From: Hyphomicrobiaceae bacterium
GTDB taxonomy: Bacteria; Pseudomonadota; Alphaproteobacteria; Rhizobiales; Hyphomicrobiaceae
Assembly: GCA_021730785.1 (NCBI GenBank)
Contig: JAKFWF010000012.1
Coordinates: forward strand, 1-34,353
Direction: 5' to 3'
DNA: 34,353 bases
This document shows positions 16,348 to 24,837 of this stretch, piece after piece. Made by a program: the position numbers and the translations under genes. Position 1 is the stretch's first letter, and each line of letters begins with the position of its first letter. The notes beneath the pieces were generated by a model. The model was not told the origin of the DNA and did no database searches. It saw only the letters and a program-made list of their open reading frames with translations.

Positions 16348-18507
16348 CTAGCTGGCGGCGGCGACTTTGGCGGCGTGTGCGGCGGGCTTTGGTTGCGCTG
16401 CGGGGGCGGCCGGCTGGCCCTGGAACATCTTCATGACTTCGTTGCGCGGCCCGAACGCCTTCTGGATGCCACGGTCGATGTAGAGCAGCGTGTCGGCCTT
16501 GCCGATCGCCTGCACGCGGTGTGATACGAGGATCACGGCTTGGCCCCTTTGGCGCATGCCGTCGATGGCGGCAGCGAGCGCCTCGTCGCCGAGCCGGTCG
16601 AGGTTCGAGTTGGGCTCGTCCAGCACGACGAGTGCGGGGAAGCCGAACAGCGCGCGGGCGAGGCCGATGCGCTGGCGCTGGCCGGCCGAGAGGTGCGTGC
16701 CATAGCTGCCGAGCTGGCTGTCGTAGCCCTGGGGCAGTGCAAGGATCATATCGTGCGCATGGGCCATCTGGGCGGCCGCGATCACATCGGCATCGTCGGC
16801 ATCGTCGCGGAAGCAGCAGATGTTTTCCTTCACGGTGCCAGCGAACAGCTCGACGTCCTGGGGCAGGTAGCCGAGGTGCTGGCCCAAATCCTCCTGCGAC
16901 CACTGGTCGATCGAGGCGCCGTCGAGTTTGATGGTGCCGCCGAACGGCGGCCACAGGCCAACGAGCGTGCGAGCGAGCGTGGACTTGCCGGAAGCCGAGG
17001 GGCCGATCACGGCCAGCATCTGGCCGGGATGCACCTCGAAGTTCAGGTTCGACAGGATCAAGGTGCGCGTGTCGGGGGCTGCGACCCGCAGGTTTGCGAC
17101 CTCGACCAGGCCCTTGGGCTTCGGCAACGCGGTCTTGGCTGGGGCGTCCGGCTCCTTGCGCAGCAACTCGTCGAGCTTGCGGAAGCTGTCCTTGGCCTTG
17201 AGGAACGAGCGCCAGTGGCCGATCGCCTGCTCGACGGGGGCCAGCGCGCGGCCGAAGATGATGGTGCCGGCGATGATCGCACCCGCCGAGATCTCGCCCT
17301 TGACGGCGAGCGCGGCACCGACTGCCAGCATCAGCGACTGCCACAGCAGGCGCAGCGTCTTCGACACGGACGACATAGTGCCGAGCCGGTCTGCGGCGAT
17401 GATCTGCCAGGCGAGCGCCTCGCCGTTCGCCTGCTGCCAGCGCGTGCGGTAGGCACCTAGCATGCCCATGGCTGTGATCGCCTCGGCGTTGCGCTGGCCG
17501 GTTTCGGCGAGTTCGAGGCTGCGGGCGGAGGCCTTGTTGGCCTGGCCGAGCGGCTGGCGGCTGGTTGCTTCACTCAGCCACGCAACGATCATCAGCAGCA
17601 CTGCGCCGACGACGGCTGTGACCCCGAGAACCCAGTGCGCGAGGAAGATCACCAGGATGTAGACTGGTGTCCACGGCGCATCGAAGAACGTCAGCGGGCC
17701 TGGGCCGGCGATGAACTGGCGCAGGTTGTCGAGTTCGCGCAGCGCCTGCAGCGAGTTGCCCTGGCCGGTGAGGCTGCGCTTCAAGGATGCCTGGAAAATG
17801 CGGTCGCCAAGCCGGTTGTCGACCTCGACGCCAATGCGCACGATGACGCGGGTGCGCACCATCTCGAGGAAGCCGATGATGGCATAGAGGCCGGCGGTGA
17901 TGGCGGCGAGGCCGATCAGCGTCGGCATGCTGCCCGAGGTGAGGACGCGGTCGTAGACCTGCAGCATGAACAGCGGCCCGGACAACATCAAGATGTTGAT
18001 CACGAAGCTGAAGATGCCGGTGGCGATGAACGCGCGCTTGCTGGCGCGAATGGCCGCGATGATCTCGCCTTCGCCGGCCTTGGGCGCGAGTTTGGTTTTT
18101 GGCGGCAGGATGGGCGACGGCGGCGCGACGTCGCCACCGGCAAGTTTGGTCACCCGTTCGGCGAGGCTCGGTTGGCCGGCCGGATCGACAGGCGCCACGG
18201 CAGGTGTCGCCGCTTCGGACCGATGGGTTGGCTGCGTCGCTGCCACGGCCGCGAGTTTCGTCGGCATGGCGACGACCTGAGCTGCCGGTGTCGCCCCATC
18301 CTCGAGGCGACGGACCTTGATCCCGGGCCCCGGGTTGGCCAGCAGTTCCTCGAGACGGCGGACGGCCGCGTTCATGCGTTCAGCGGTGGGATCGAGCGGT
18401 TCTTCGACCACGGCATCCACGGCAGGCTCGACACCGAGATCCTCCCCGCTCTTGTCAGGGGCCACCAGCTTTGGCTCACGCGTCACGACGGCACCCCGAA
18501 CAGTCAA
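16348..18507 (-). CDS. Type I secretion ABC transporter (PrtD-like) with N-terminal extension
   Basis: 719 residues. Residues 1 to about 145 are a Pro/Ala-rich, probably disordered extension absent from typical ~580-residue PrtD proteins. The membrane domain (about 155-425, six helices) includes MLSGPLFMLQVYDRVL (174-189), a family hallmark. The ATPase domain has Walker A GPSASGKST (502-510), Q-loop YLPQDVELFAGTVKENI, signature LSAGQRQRIGLARAL (606-620), and Walker B VVLDEPNSNLD (627-637). It exports a protein with a C-terminal uncleaved signal in one step across both membranes. The start is uncertain: TTG at 18507 or GTG at 18486, which has a GGGGTG site at good spacing. The HlyD partner follows directly; the cargo gene is not adjacent. 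Confidence 0.92.
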   Translation of the reverse strand: MTVRGAVVTREPKLVAPDKSGEDLGVEPAVDAVVEEPLDPTAERMNAAVRRLEELLANPGPGIKVRRLEDGATPAAQVVAMPTKLAAVAATQPTHRSEAATPAVAPVDPAGQPSLAERVTKLAGGDVAPPSPILPPKTKLAPKAGEGEIIAAIRASKRAFIATGIFSFVINILMLSGPLFMLQVYDRVLTSGSMPTLIGLAAITAGLYAIIGFLEMVRTRVIVRIGVEVDNRLGDRIFQASLKRSLTGQGNSLQALRELDNLRQFIAGPGPLTFFDAPWTPVYILVIFLAHWVLGVTAVVGAVLLMIVAWLSEATSRQPLGQANKASARSLELAETGQRNAEAITAMGMLGAYRTRWQQANGEALAWQIIAADRLGTMSSVSKTLRLLWQSLMLAVGAALAVKGEISAGAIIAGTIIFGRALAPVEQAIGHWRSFLKAKDSFRKLDELLRKEPDAPAKTALPKPKGLVEVANLRVAAPDTRTLILSNLNFEVHPGQMLAVIGPSASGKSTLARTLVGLWPPFGGTIKLDGASIDQWSQEDLGQHLGYLPQDVELFAGTVKENICCFRDDADDADVIAAAQMAHAHDMILALPQGYDSQLGSYGTHLSAGQRQRIGLARALFGFPALVVLDEPNSNLDRLGDEALAAAIDGMRQRGQAVILVSHRVQAIGKADTLLYIDRGIQKAFGPRNEVMKMFQGQPAAPAAQPKPAAHAAKVAAAS

Positions 18508-18718
18508 GCCAAGGGGCGCACGGCAACCCTGCGCCCACTAGTGCCGGCGACTGTGTGCCGAAGTCGGTGATTTTTCGATTAAGAACGGCGCGTGTCGGCT
18601 GAACTACACGGTTAAGTCACAATCAAATCCAATCGCATTAATCATTCCTTAGTCCTTACGGTGTGAATTACGGTTAACGCATTGTAGCGTTGTCGTGCCA
18701 AAGTCAGGAGTACCGAGT
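18508..18718. promoter_or_regulatory. Divergent intergenic region with a near-match CtrA box
   Basis: This 211-bp AT-richer gap separates the type I secretion operon (leftward) from a small exported protein (rightward). At 18638-18652 it holds TTAA-N7-TTAG, one base off the alphaproteobacterial CtrA consensus TTAA-N7-TTAA. ACGGTTAA occurs twice (near 18608 and 18668). This suggests cell-cycle or envelope-linked control of either flank but is weak evidence. Confidence 0.25.
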
Positions 18719-19114
18719 ATGCGTTGGAAGAAGTTGGCCTGGACCCTTGCTCTGCTGTTCACGTTTGGACTTGCCGGCCTGCTGCCGGCCGCTGCCACCG
18801 ACCTGCTGCACAAACCTGTCCCCGCCGGCTATGGGCAGGAACGCGTGATCAATCATTACGTCTATTATCCGCGTTACAAGCACGTCTATCGCATCAACGG
18901 CGCAACCGATCCCTATGCCTACCAGCCGGAGAAACGCGGCTATTACCCGTTCTACAATTCCGGCTACTGGCGTCCCGCCCACGAGGTTCGGGGCAAGCAG
19001 CGTCCGCAGCTCACCTTGCCGAAATACCATCAGGCCTGGGGCCAGACCCGGCACGACGTCCACCCGCAGGTGCCGTCGAACCGCCATTGGCATCTCAATC
19101 CGTTCCACTGGTGA
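18719..19114 (+). CDS. Small exported Tyr/His-rich protein, function unknown
   Basis: 131 residues. A signal peptide (MRWKKLAWTLALLFTFGLAG, cleavage near AAA-TD) is followed by a basic domain with 13 tyrosines and 10 histidines and several Y-Y and H-x-H type clusters (HYVYYPRYKHVY; NRHWHLNPFHW at the end). There is no cysteine. The ATG at 18719 has a CAGGAG site 7 nt upstream and is preferred over a GTG at 18695. It is probably periplasmic or surface-exposed; His/Tyr richness could mean metal or heme contact, which is only a guess. It is divergent from the type I secretion operon. It lacks glycine-rich RTX repeats, so it is not an obvious cargo. Confidence 0.75.
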   Translation: MRWKKLAWTLALLFTFGLAGLLPAAATDLLHKPVPAGYGQERVINHYVYYPRYKHVYRINGATDPYAYQPEKRGYYPFYNSGYWRPAHEVRGKQRPQLTLPKYHQAWGQTRHDVHPQVPSNRHWHLNPFHW

Positions 19115-19323
19115 GCTGTGCCCGCCACGGCCAGCATTTGCCATGAGCAAAAGTTGCGCGGCAGGTTGTGATTTTCCCGTTCATGCCACATTCATATGGT
19201 GAGCAGCTAATGGTGCGTCGAGATCAGTCGTGCCACTGCTGCTCATGCTCTGTGCTGCCGAAACCAATCGCGCCGGCGGCACGTAACTCACACAGTTCAA
19301 TCGCAACCACGGGAGCAAAACCC

Positions 19324-19641
19324 ATGTTCAAGAAGATCACGACGACCGCAATGGCCGCCGTCATGGCCATCGGTCTTGGCCTCTCGGCCGTTTCTACCTC
19401 GGCGGAGGCCGGTCGCGGCGCCCGCACCGGCGCCATCATCGGCCTCGGCGTTCTCGGCGCGCTCGCCATCGGCGCCGCGGCTGCCAACGCCGGTCCGCGT
19501 ACCTATTACCGCAGCGGTTGCTACCGCGTTGCCGGCTCCTGCTACTTCAAGGAAGGCAGCTGCTACATCAACCGCTACGGCGAGGAAGTCTGCCGCCGCG
19601 GCTATCGCGTCTGCGAGCCGAGCCGCACGGTGTGCGACTGA
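19324..19641 (+). CDS. Small exported six-cysteine protein, function unknown
   Basis: 105 residues. A signal peptide (1-29, ending SAEA) is followed by a glycine-zipper hydrophobic segment (33-56, GAIIGLGVLGALAIGAA). The C-terminal domain has cysteines 66, 73, 80, 90, 97 and 104, a symmetric C-x6-C-x6-C-x9-C-x6-C-x6-C pattern, with GxCYR/GSCYF/GSCYIN repeats. Three disulfides in the periplasm are likely. The ATG at 19324 follows GGGAGC at 7-8 nt. The gene stands alone between a 209-bp gap, in which nothing was recognised, and a terminator hairpin. Glycine-zipper envelope proteins and small host-facing secreted proteins are both possible; no function can be named. Confidence 0.78.
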   Translation: MFKKITTTAMAAVMAIGLGLSAVSTSAEAGRGARTGAIIGLGVLGALAIGAAAANAGPRTYYRSGCYRVAGSCYFKEGSCYINRYGEEVCRRGYRVCEPSRTVCD

Positions 19642-19671
19642 GGCCCGAGCAGGCGACGATTTGAACAGACC

Positions 19672-19713
19672 CACAGGGGCGGTGCCGAGATGGTATCGCC
19701 CCTGTGTCGTTTT
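19672..19713 (+). terminator. Rho-independent terminator between convergent genes
   Basis: CACAGGGGCG (19672-19681) pairs with CGCCCCTGTG (19697-19706). The inner bases extend the stem to about 15 pairs including G-U, around a GAGAT loop, and TCGTTTT follows. It ends the six-cysteine gene and may also stop transcripts arriving from the oxidoreductase on the other strand. Confidence 0.75.
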
Positions 19714-19719
19714 GCGAGT

Positions 19720-20823
19720 TCAATAGAGCATCGCGACATGATCACCGATCGCCATGGCAGCGGTCAGTCCGGGACTCTCGATGCCAAACAGCATGACAAG
19801 ACCGTCATGGCCGTGCACTTGCGGGCCGTCGACCCGGAAATCCGGCACCGCTTCCCCTTCGCGATAGAGCTTCGGGCGGATGCCCGTGTAGTCGGCGTGG
19901 ATCGACGTGGGATCGAGGTCTGGATAGTAGGTCTTGATGAAGCCGATGAATTTCGCCAGTTTCGATGCGTCGAAGCTGTAGTCGATGGTCGCAATCCACT
20001 CGATATCGGGGCCGAACTTGCAGCGGCCGCCCAGATCGACGGTCGCATGTAGGCCGAGCCAGGCGCCCTGCGGCATCGGATAGATGTGCCGCTGGAACGG
20101 GGATCGGCCTTCGAGCGCGTAGTACTGGCCCTTGGCGTAATGGGTCTCGGGCGGCACGTAGCCTTTAGCAAAGTCGATCATCCGGGCAAGGCGGCTGCTC
20201 TGTAGTCCGGCAGCCAGGACCAGCCGGGTGCACGTGATGGTCGCCGCGGCTTCACCGCCGACGTCGAGCGCGAAGCTGCCATCGGGGCGCACCGCGATGG
20301 CTTCAATCGGACTGTTCAGCACCACCTGCGCACCGTGCGCTTCGGCATGGCCTTGCAATGCCAGCATGAAGCCGTGACTGTCGACCAGCCCGGTCGACGG
20401 CGACAGCAGGGCCGCGACACAGGCGACCGCCGGCTCGAGCGTGCGGGCTTGCCGGCCGGTCAGCCGCACCAGATCATCGACCCCGTTGGCGGCGGCCGTG
20501 GCGGCCAGCGCATCCAGCTTGGGCAGCTGATCCTCGGATGTGGCGACCAGCAACTTCTCGCAGCGTGCGTGCGCGACGCCGTTTTCGGCGCAGAACCGGT
20601 AGAGCTGCTGTTTGCCGGCAACGCACCACCGGGCCCGCCGGCTGCCGGTTGGATAGTAGATGCCGGCGTGGATCACTTCGCTGTTGCGCGAGGAAATTTC
20701 CGAACCGATCAGGCCGTGCTGCTCGATCACCAGCACATCCTGGCCCTTCATCGCCAGCGCGCGCGCGATCGCGAGGCCGACGACGCCGGCGCCCACGATG
20801 ATCGTCTCGATGTCGGCCGTCAT
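19720..20823 (-). CDS. FAD-dependent oxidoreductase, L-2-hydroxyglutarate oxidase (LhgO)-like
   Basis: 367 residues, DAO superfamily. The dinucleotide motif IIVGAGVVGLAIARAL (8-23) is followed by VLVIEQ, and SSRNSEVIHAGIYYP (about 49-63) is the LhgO-type FAD/substrate segment. ADYTGIRPKL and FGIESPGLTAAMAIG close the C-terminal FAD domain. Enzymes of this type oxidise L-2-hydroxyglutarate or related 2-hydroxy acids to the 2-oxo acid and feed electrons to the respiratory chain. The ATG at 20823 was chosen because it starts just before the Rossmann motif; the frame is open to 20955, but that extension would cover the divergent promoter. It is divergent from the SbcD-like gene with 177 bp between. 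Confidence 0.87.
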   Translation of the reverse strand: MTADIETIIVGAGVVGLAIARALAMKGQDVLVIEQHGLIGSEISSRNSEVIHAGIYYPTGSRRARWCVAGKQQLYRFCAENGVAHARCEKLLVATSEDQLPKLDALAATAAANGVDDLVRLTGRQARTLEPAVACVAALLSPSTGLVDSHGFMLALQGHAEAHGAQVVLNSPIEAIAVRPDGSFALDVGGEAAATITCTRLVLAAGLQSSRLARMIDFAKGYVPPETHYAKGQYYALEGRSPFQRHIYPMPQGAWLGLHATVDLGGRCKFGPDIEWIATIDYSFDASKLAKFIGFIKTYYPDLDPTSIHADYTGIRPKLYREGEAVPDFRVDGPQVHGHDGLVMLFGIESPGLTAAMAIGDHVAMLY

Positions 20824-20942
20824 GGTGCGTTTCCGTGGCAGCGCCGGGCAAGCGGGCGCGAGTTTTGACCCTGTGGTGACACGAATTGGCGCAACTCGCC
20901 ACTGCCGGCCCGCCGCAACTGTTGACAGGGACAATGTAGCAC

Positions 20943-20971
20943 TTGAAGTGAACATACAAAGAACATATTAT
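20943..20971 (+). promoter_or_regulatory. LexA-controlled promoter of the SbcD/SbcC-like operon
   Basis: A -35 box TTGAAG (20943-20948) and a -10 box TATTAT (20966-20971) are 17 nt apart. Exactly between them lies GAAC-ATACAAA-GAAC (20950-20964), a perfect match to the alphaproteobacterial SOS box GAAC/GTTC-N7 direct repeat. The GTG start follows at 21001, about 23 nt after the expected start of transcription. LexA bound here would block RNA polymerase, so the operon should be induced by DNA damage. Confidence 0.8.
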
Positions 20972-21000
20972 GTGTGCAAGTGGTGTTGGGAGGCTTGCCA

Positions 21001-22125
21001 GTGAGTTTCAAGTTTCTGCATACGGCCGACTGGCATATTGGCCGAGCCTTCGGCGGCTTCGCGCCGGACACGGCTGCGATCCTGAAGCGGGCACGGTTGA
21101 CCGTGGTCGATCGTCTTGCCGCCGCGGCACGGGGCGTGGGGGCGGGCCATGTCGTCGTTTGCGGCGATGTGTTCGACGGGCCGGGCCTGCCCGACCGGGT
21201 CCTTGCCGAAGCATTGGCCAAGCTCAACAGCCACCCTGACGTGAGGTGGCATCTGCTGCCCGGCAACCACGATCCGGCTTCGACGGACGGCATCTGGCAT
21301 CGCTTGGTGCGCTTCGGACTGCCGGCCAATGTGGAGCCATTGCTCGAAGGGCGGCCGAAGGCGCTTAACCCCGGCGTGTCGCTGTTGCCGGCGCCACTGC
21401 AGTCGAAATCGTCAGTTGCCGATCCGACCGCGTGGATGGATGCAGCGCCATCCGCGCCGGGCGTCATCCGGATCGGCGTTGCCCACGGCGCAACGCAGGG
21501 CTTCGGCGGGAGTTCGTCGCTAGAAGGTGGCATCGATGCGCGGCGCCGGTCGAGTGCCGGCCTCGATTATCTGGCGCTGGGCGACTGGCACGGCAAGCGG
21601 CAGATCGCAGACGGCGTCTGGTATTCCGGTACGCCCGAGCCCGATCAGTTCCCTGATAACGAACCGGGCTTTGCGCTCGTTGTCGAGCTTACTGGTGTCG
21701 GTGCTGCACCGCGTGTCACCGCCGTTGCAACCGCAGCGCACGTCTGGATAAAGCTTAGCGTGCGCCCCGCAACAGCCATCGATCTGTCCCTGGTGGAACA
21801 AGTGCTGGCCGAACTCGGGCCCCGACGCGGCGACGCGTTGCTGGAGCTGACGCTGCACGGCATCGTTTCGCTCGATGGCGATGCCGACATCAGCGCACGA
21901 TTGGCCGCGATCGAGCCTGGATTGCTCCACCTGCGCTGCCGTCGCAACGAACTCGTGGTCGATGCCGGCGTTGAAGATCTCGCCGAGATCACCGATCCGA
22001 ACGTCGCTGCGGTTGCGCGCCAGCTGCTGGCGCTGCGGGTCGATCCGACCGAGGCCGACGTCGCGGCAGGGGCACTGCGGCGCCTGTTCCAGCTCAATCG
22101 CGCAGCCGCGGGGGTTGCGTCGTGA
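21001..22125 (+). CDS. SbcD/Mre11-like (YhaO-type) DNA repair nuclease
   Basis: 374 residues. Calcineurin-like phosphoesterase motifs are complete: LHTADWHIG (D10, H12), VVCGDVFDG (D56), LPGNHDPA (N89, H90, D91), VAHGATQG and LALGDWHGKR. They would bind two metal ions for 3'-5' exonuclease or endonuclease action on DNA ends. The C-terminal third (from about 240) is the capping and partner-binding part. The GTG at 21001 has a GGGAGG site at 20988-20993; an upstream start at 20974 would fall in the leader. The stop overlaps the ATPase start by 4 nt (GTGA), so the pair is translationally coupled, as in sbcDC and yhaON operons. The promoter carries an SOS box. Confidence 0.9.
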   Translation: MSFKFLHTADWHIGRAFGGFAPDTAAILKRARLTVVDRLAAAARGVGAGHVVVCGDVFDGPGLPDRVLAEALAKLNSHPDVRWHLLPGNHDPASTDGIWHRLVRFGLPANVEPLLEGRPKALNPGVSLLPAPLQSKSSVADPTAWMDAAPSAPGVIRIGVAHGATQGFGGSSSLEGGIDARRRSSAGLDYLALGDWHGKRQIADGVWYSGTPEPDQFPDNEPGFALVVELTGVGAAPRVTAVATAAHVWIKLSVRPATAIDLSLVEQVLAELGPRRGDALLELTLHGIVSLDGDADISARLAAIEPGLLHLRCRRNELVVDAGVEDLAEITDPNVAAVARQLLALRVDPTEADVAAGALRRLFQLNRAAAGVAS

Positions 22126-24782
22126 AACTTCGCGCCATTCGCTTGCAGGAGGTCGGGCATTTCCGAACCGGTGTGGCGCTCGAAGGCCTGTCGGGCCGGT
22201 TCGATGTCATTGCCGGTCCCAATGAGATGGGCAAATCGACGATCTTTCGCGCCCTCGATGTCGCCTTCCGCTGGCCCCATGACTCCGAGCGCACGGTTGC
22301 CAAGGATCTCGAGCCAAACACGGGCGGCGCGCCGCTCATCGAAGTGGAGTTCGAGGCGGCCGGCACGCTGTGGCGCTTGCGCAAACGCTATCTCGCGCAG
22401 AAGTCTGCCGAGTTGCTGGATCTGGGTGGTGCGATGCGCCTGCTGCGGGGCAGTGATGCGGAAGCCAAGCTCGCGTCGCTGCTCGCCGGCCGCCTCGACC
22501 GCAAGCCGCTGCTCAGCCTGCTGTGGGTCGGGCAGCAGCAAAGCCTGAATTTGCCCGATCTGGCGAACAACGACGTGGCCGGCGGTGTCGGCCGTTTGAT
22601 CGAAGATGCGATTGCGGACGCAGCAGGCCAGGGCACGGCGCGGCGCGTGCGGGCCGCGGTCGCCCTGGCGCTGAAGGGGCTGGTGAGCAAAGTCAATCGG
22701 AAGCCTGCGGCCAATACCGCTTACAAGGCCGCTGTTGATGCGCGCGATCGGGCCCATGCCGAGCTGGAGCGTGCCACCGCCGCAGCCCAAGCTGCCGCAA
22801 CGCGCCTCGTGCAGTTGAAGGGGCTGCACGCCAGGGCAGCCGTGCTCAACGCGCCGGAGGCCGTTGCCGCGCGGGAACGCGCCCTGGCCGATTTGCGCAT
22901 GCGGCACGAGGACGCCCGTCGCACCGATGAAGCCGTCAAGCGTGCGGACCTCGATGTCGCGGCCAAGGCGGCCGCGCGCGATAGGATCGCAGCCGACCTT
23001 GGTGCGATGCGTGTCGCGATCGAGGAGGCGCGCCGGCTGCAGTCGCGCTTCGCCGAGCTGTCGGCGGAACTGACCACAGCTGCCGCCGCGCGCACCGAAA
23101 CAGCGGCGGCACTCGCTGATCTGCAGGCGCAAATGGCGCACGTTCGCGCCCGGGCGGCCGAGCTGCAAGCCTTGCTCGGTGCCCATGACCGGGCCGCTCG
23201 GCAGCGCGCTGCCGCCGATGCCGCAGCCGACCTGGCGCGCCGGCTCGACGGTATCCGCAGCACCCAGCAGCGCAACGCCGCAATTGATCGTGAACTGCGC
23301 GAGGAAGCCGTCACGCCGGAAATCTTGGTGTCTCTGCGCAGTCTCCAGGGCGAGATCGACCGGCAGGAGGCGCGGCTGGCGGCAGGCTTGCCGCGCGTGC
23401 GCATCGACTACGCCGCGGGTGCGGTCGGTCGGATCAGCAGTGCCGGCATGCCGATCGGCGCGAGTGGTGAGCTTGCCCCGGCCCAAACCCTTGTCCTCGA
23501 CATTGCAGGCGTCGGCCGCATCACCGTTGCCGCGCCTGCGGCGGCAGCGGCCGAAGATCAAGTGAGCGCGCTGGCCGCCGCACGGCAGGCGATGCACGCC
23601 ACCCTGGATGCGATCAAGGCCGAGGGCATCGCTGCAGCCGAAACCCGCCTGCAGGCGCGGCAGAAGCTCAGTGCCGAACGGCATGCGTTGCTGCATCGCA
23701 TGCGCGACGATGCACCCGATGGCATCGCGGCCCTGGAGCAACGACTGGACCTGGCAATGGCAGATGCCGCGGCATCTGGTCCAGAGGAGCCCGTGCCGAC
23801 GCAATCGCGTGAGGTTCTGGTTCTGGACCTGGCAACAGTCAGTGCAGCGCTGAACTCACAGGAGACTGCCGAGCACACGATGCAGGCTGCGGTCCTCGAG
23901 GCATCGACGCGGCATGCGCGGCTCGACTCCGAGTTCGAAGCGACCAGGGCGCGATTGCGCGAGGTCGAGGCGGTGTTGCCAGCGCCGGTGGAACGCAGTT
24001 CCACCCTCGAAGGGCTCGCGAAGCAGCAGGACGAAACCGAGGCGGCGCTGAATGCCGCTCTGCGCGAGCGCAGCGCCTGGGTCGGGGGGCAAGTGACGCC
24101 GGCGGCGCGGGCTGAGCTCGCAGCGAGCATCACTACCGCCGAACGGGCGGGGCTCGATTTCGAGCGTCAGCGCCAGCAGATCGCGCTCGACCAGAAGGGC
24201 GTGCAGAGCGCCCTCGAGCGCGACCGCCAGGATGGCGTCGAGGCAGCCGCGACGGAGGCAGCGGCGGCCTTCGAGGAAGCGGAGGCTCGTGTCTCAGCCT
24301 TCAGGCGCGAGGTCGATGAACTGCTGCTGCTGGAGCGCCTGCTCGATGCCGAGGCCGCCGGGTCCCGGCAGCGACAGCTTGCGCCGGTGGTGACACGGCT
24401 GCAGGCCTATGCCCGCGAGGTCGTGCCGGGCGCGACGTTCGAACTTGGCGAGGCACTCCGGGTCACCGGCCTCGTGCGTGGGGGGCAGGCGATCATGGCC
24501 GACCGGCTGAGCGGCGGCACGGAGGAGCAGATTCAGATCCTCGTACGCCTCGCCTATGCGCGGCTGCTCGCCGACCGTGGCGACCCGCTGCCAGTTCTAC
24601 TCGACGACGCACTGGTTTATGCCGACGAAAGCCGCCATCTGACGATGCTGTCGACGCTGGCGATGGCGGCCACCCAGCATCAGGTGATCATGCTGACGTG
24701 CCATCCCGAGCGGCTGCGGCACCTCGGGCCGGACTGTGTGCCAACCAGAATCGAGGTGACGTCCTGGACGCCGAATACCTGA
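22122..24782 (+). CDS. SbcC/Rad50-like (YhaN-type) ATPase without a zinc hook
   Basis: 886 residues. Walker A is AGPNEMGKST (31-40). The ABC signature is LSGGTEEQIQILVRLA (796-811) and Walker B LPVLLDDALVYADESR (823-838), with a DD rather than DE pair as in YhaN-like proteins; TCHPE (859-863) is the H-loop. Between lie long Ala/Glu/Arg-rich coiled-coil arms (about 190-780), broken near 420-490 by a non-helical section. No CxxC zinc-hook motif is present; the only cysteines are near the C terminus. It is shorter than Rad50/SbcC and many YhaN proteins (around 1000 or more). ATP-driven opening of the coiled coils should gate the SbcD-like nuclease. The GTG start overlaps the nuclease stop. Confidence 0.9.
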   Translation: MKLRAIRLQEVGHFRTGVALEGLSGRFDVIAGPNEMGKSTIFRALDVAFRWPHDSERTVAKDLEPNTGGAPLIEVEFEAAGTLWRLRKRYLAQKSAELLDLGGAMRLLRGSDAEAKLASLLAGRLDRKPLLSLLWVGQQQSLNLPDLANNDVAGGVGRLIEDAIADAAGQGTARRVRAAVALALKGLVSKVNRKPAANTAYKAAVDARDRAHAELERATAAAQAAATRLVQLKGLHARAAVLNAPEAVAARERALADLRMRHEDARRTDEAVKRADLDVAAKAAARDRIAADLGAMRVAIEEARRLQSRFAELSAELTTAAAARTETAAALADLQAQMAHVRARAAELQALLGAHDRAARQRAAADAAADLARRLDGIRSTQQRNAAIDRELREEAVTPEILVSLRSLQGEIDRQEARLAAGLPRVRIDYAAGAVGRISSAGMPIGASGELAPAQTLVLDIAGVGRITVAAPAAAAAEDQVSALAAARQAMHATLDAIKAEGIAAAETRLQARQKLSAERHALLHRMRDDAPDGIAALEQRLDLAMADAAASGPEEPVPTQSREVLVLDLATVSAALNSQETAEHTMQAAVLEASTRHARLDSEFEATRARLREVEAVLPAPVERSSTLEGLAKQQDETEAALNAALRERSAWVGGQVTPAARAELAASITTAERAGLDFERQRQQIALDQKGVQSALERDRQDGVEAAATEAAAAFEEAEARVSAFRREVDELLLLERLLDAEAAGSRQRQLAPVVTRLQAYAREVVPGATFELGEALRVTGLVRGGQAIMADRLSGGTEEQIQILVRLAYARLLADRGDPLPVLLDDALVYADESRHLTMLSTLAMAATQHQVIMLTCHPERLRHLGPDCVPTRIEVTSWTPNT

Positions 24783-24837
24783 AATCGCTGCGCGGATTCC
24801 AGGTTGGCAAATGATCAGCCATGTGCGGTTAGGCGGC

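Noticed and set aside
18719-19641. The two small exported proteins as cargo of the adjacent type I secretion system
   Set aside because: Both have Sec-type N-terminal signal peptides and no RTX repeats, so they should leave by the Sec route.
20824-20955. 44-residue N-terminal extension of the LhgO-like oxidoreductase
   Set aside because: It would precede the Rossmann motif, which normally starts the protein, and would run into the divergent SOS promoter region.
21645-23804. 719-codon minus-strand open frame opposite the SbcC-like gene
   Set aside because: It is antisense to a gene with clear ATPase motifs in the plus frame; high GC makes antisense frames long. No recognisable domain.
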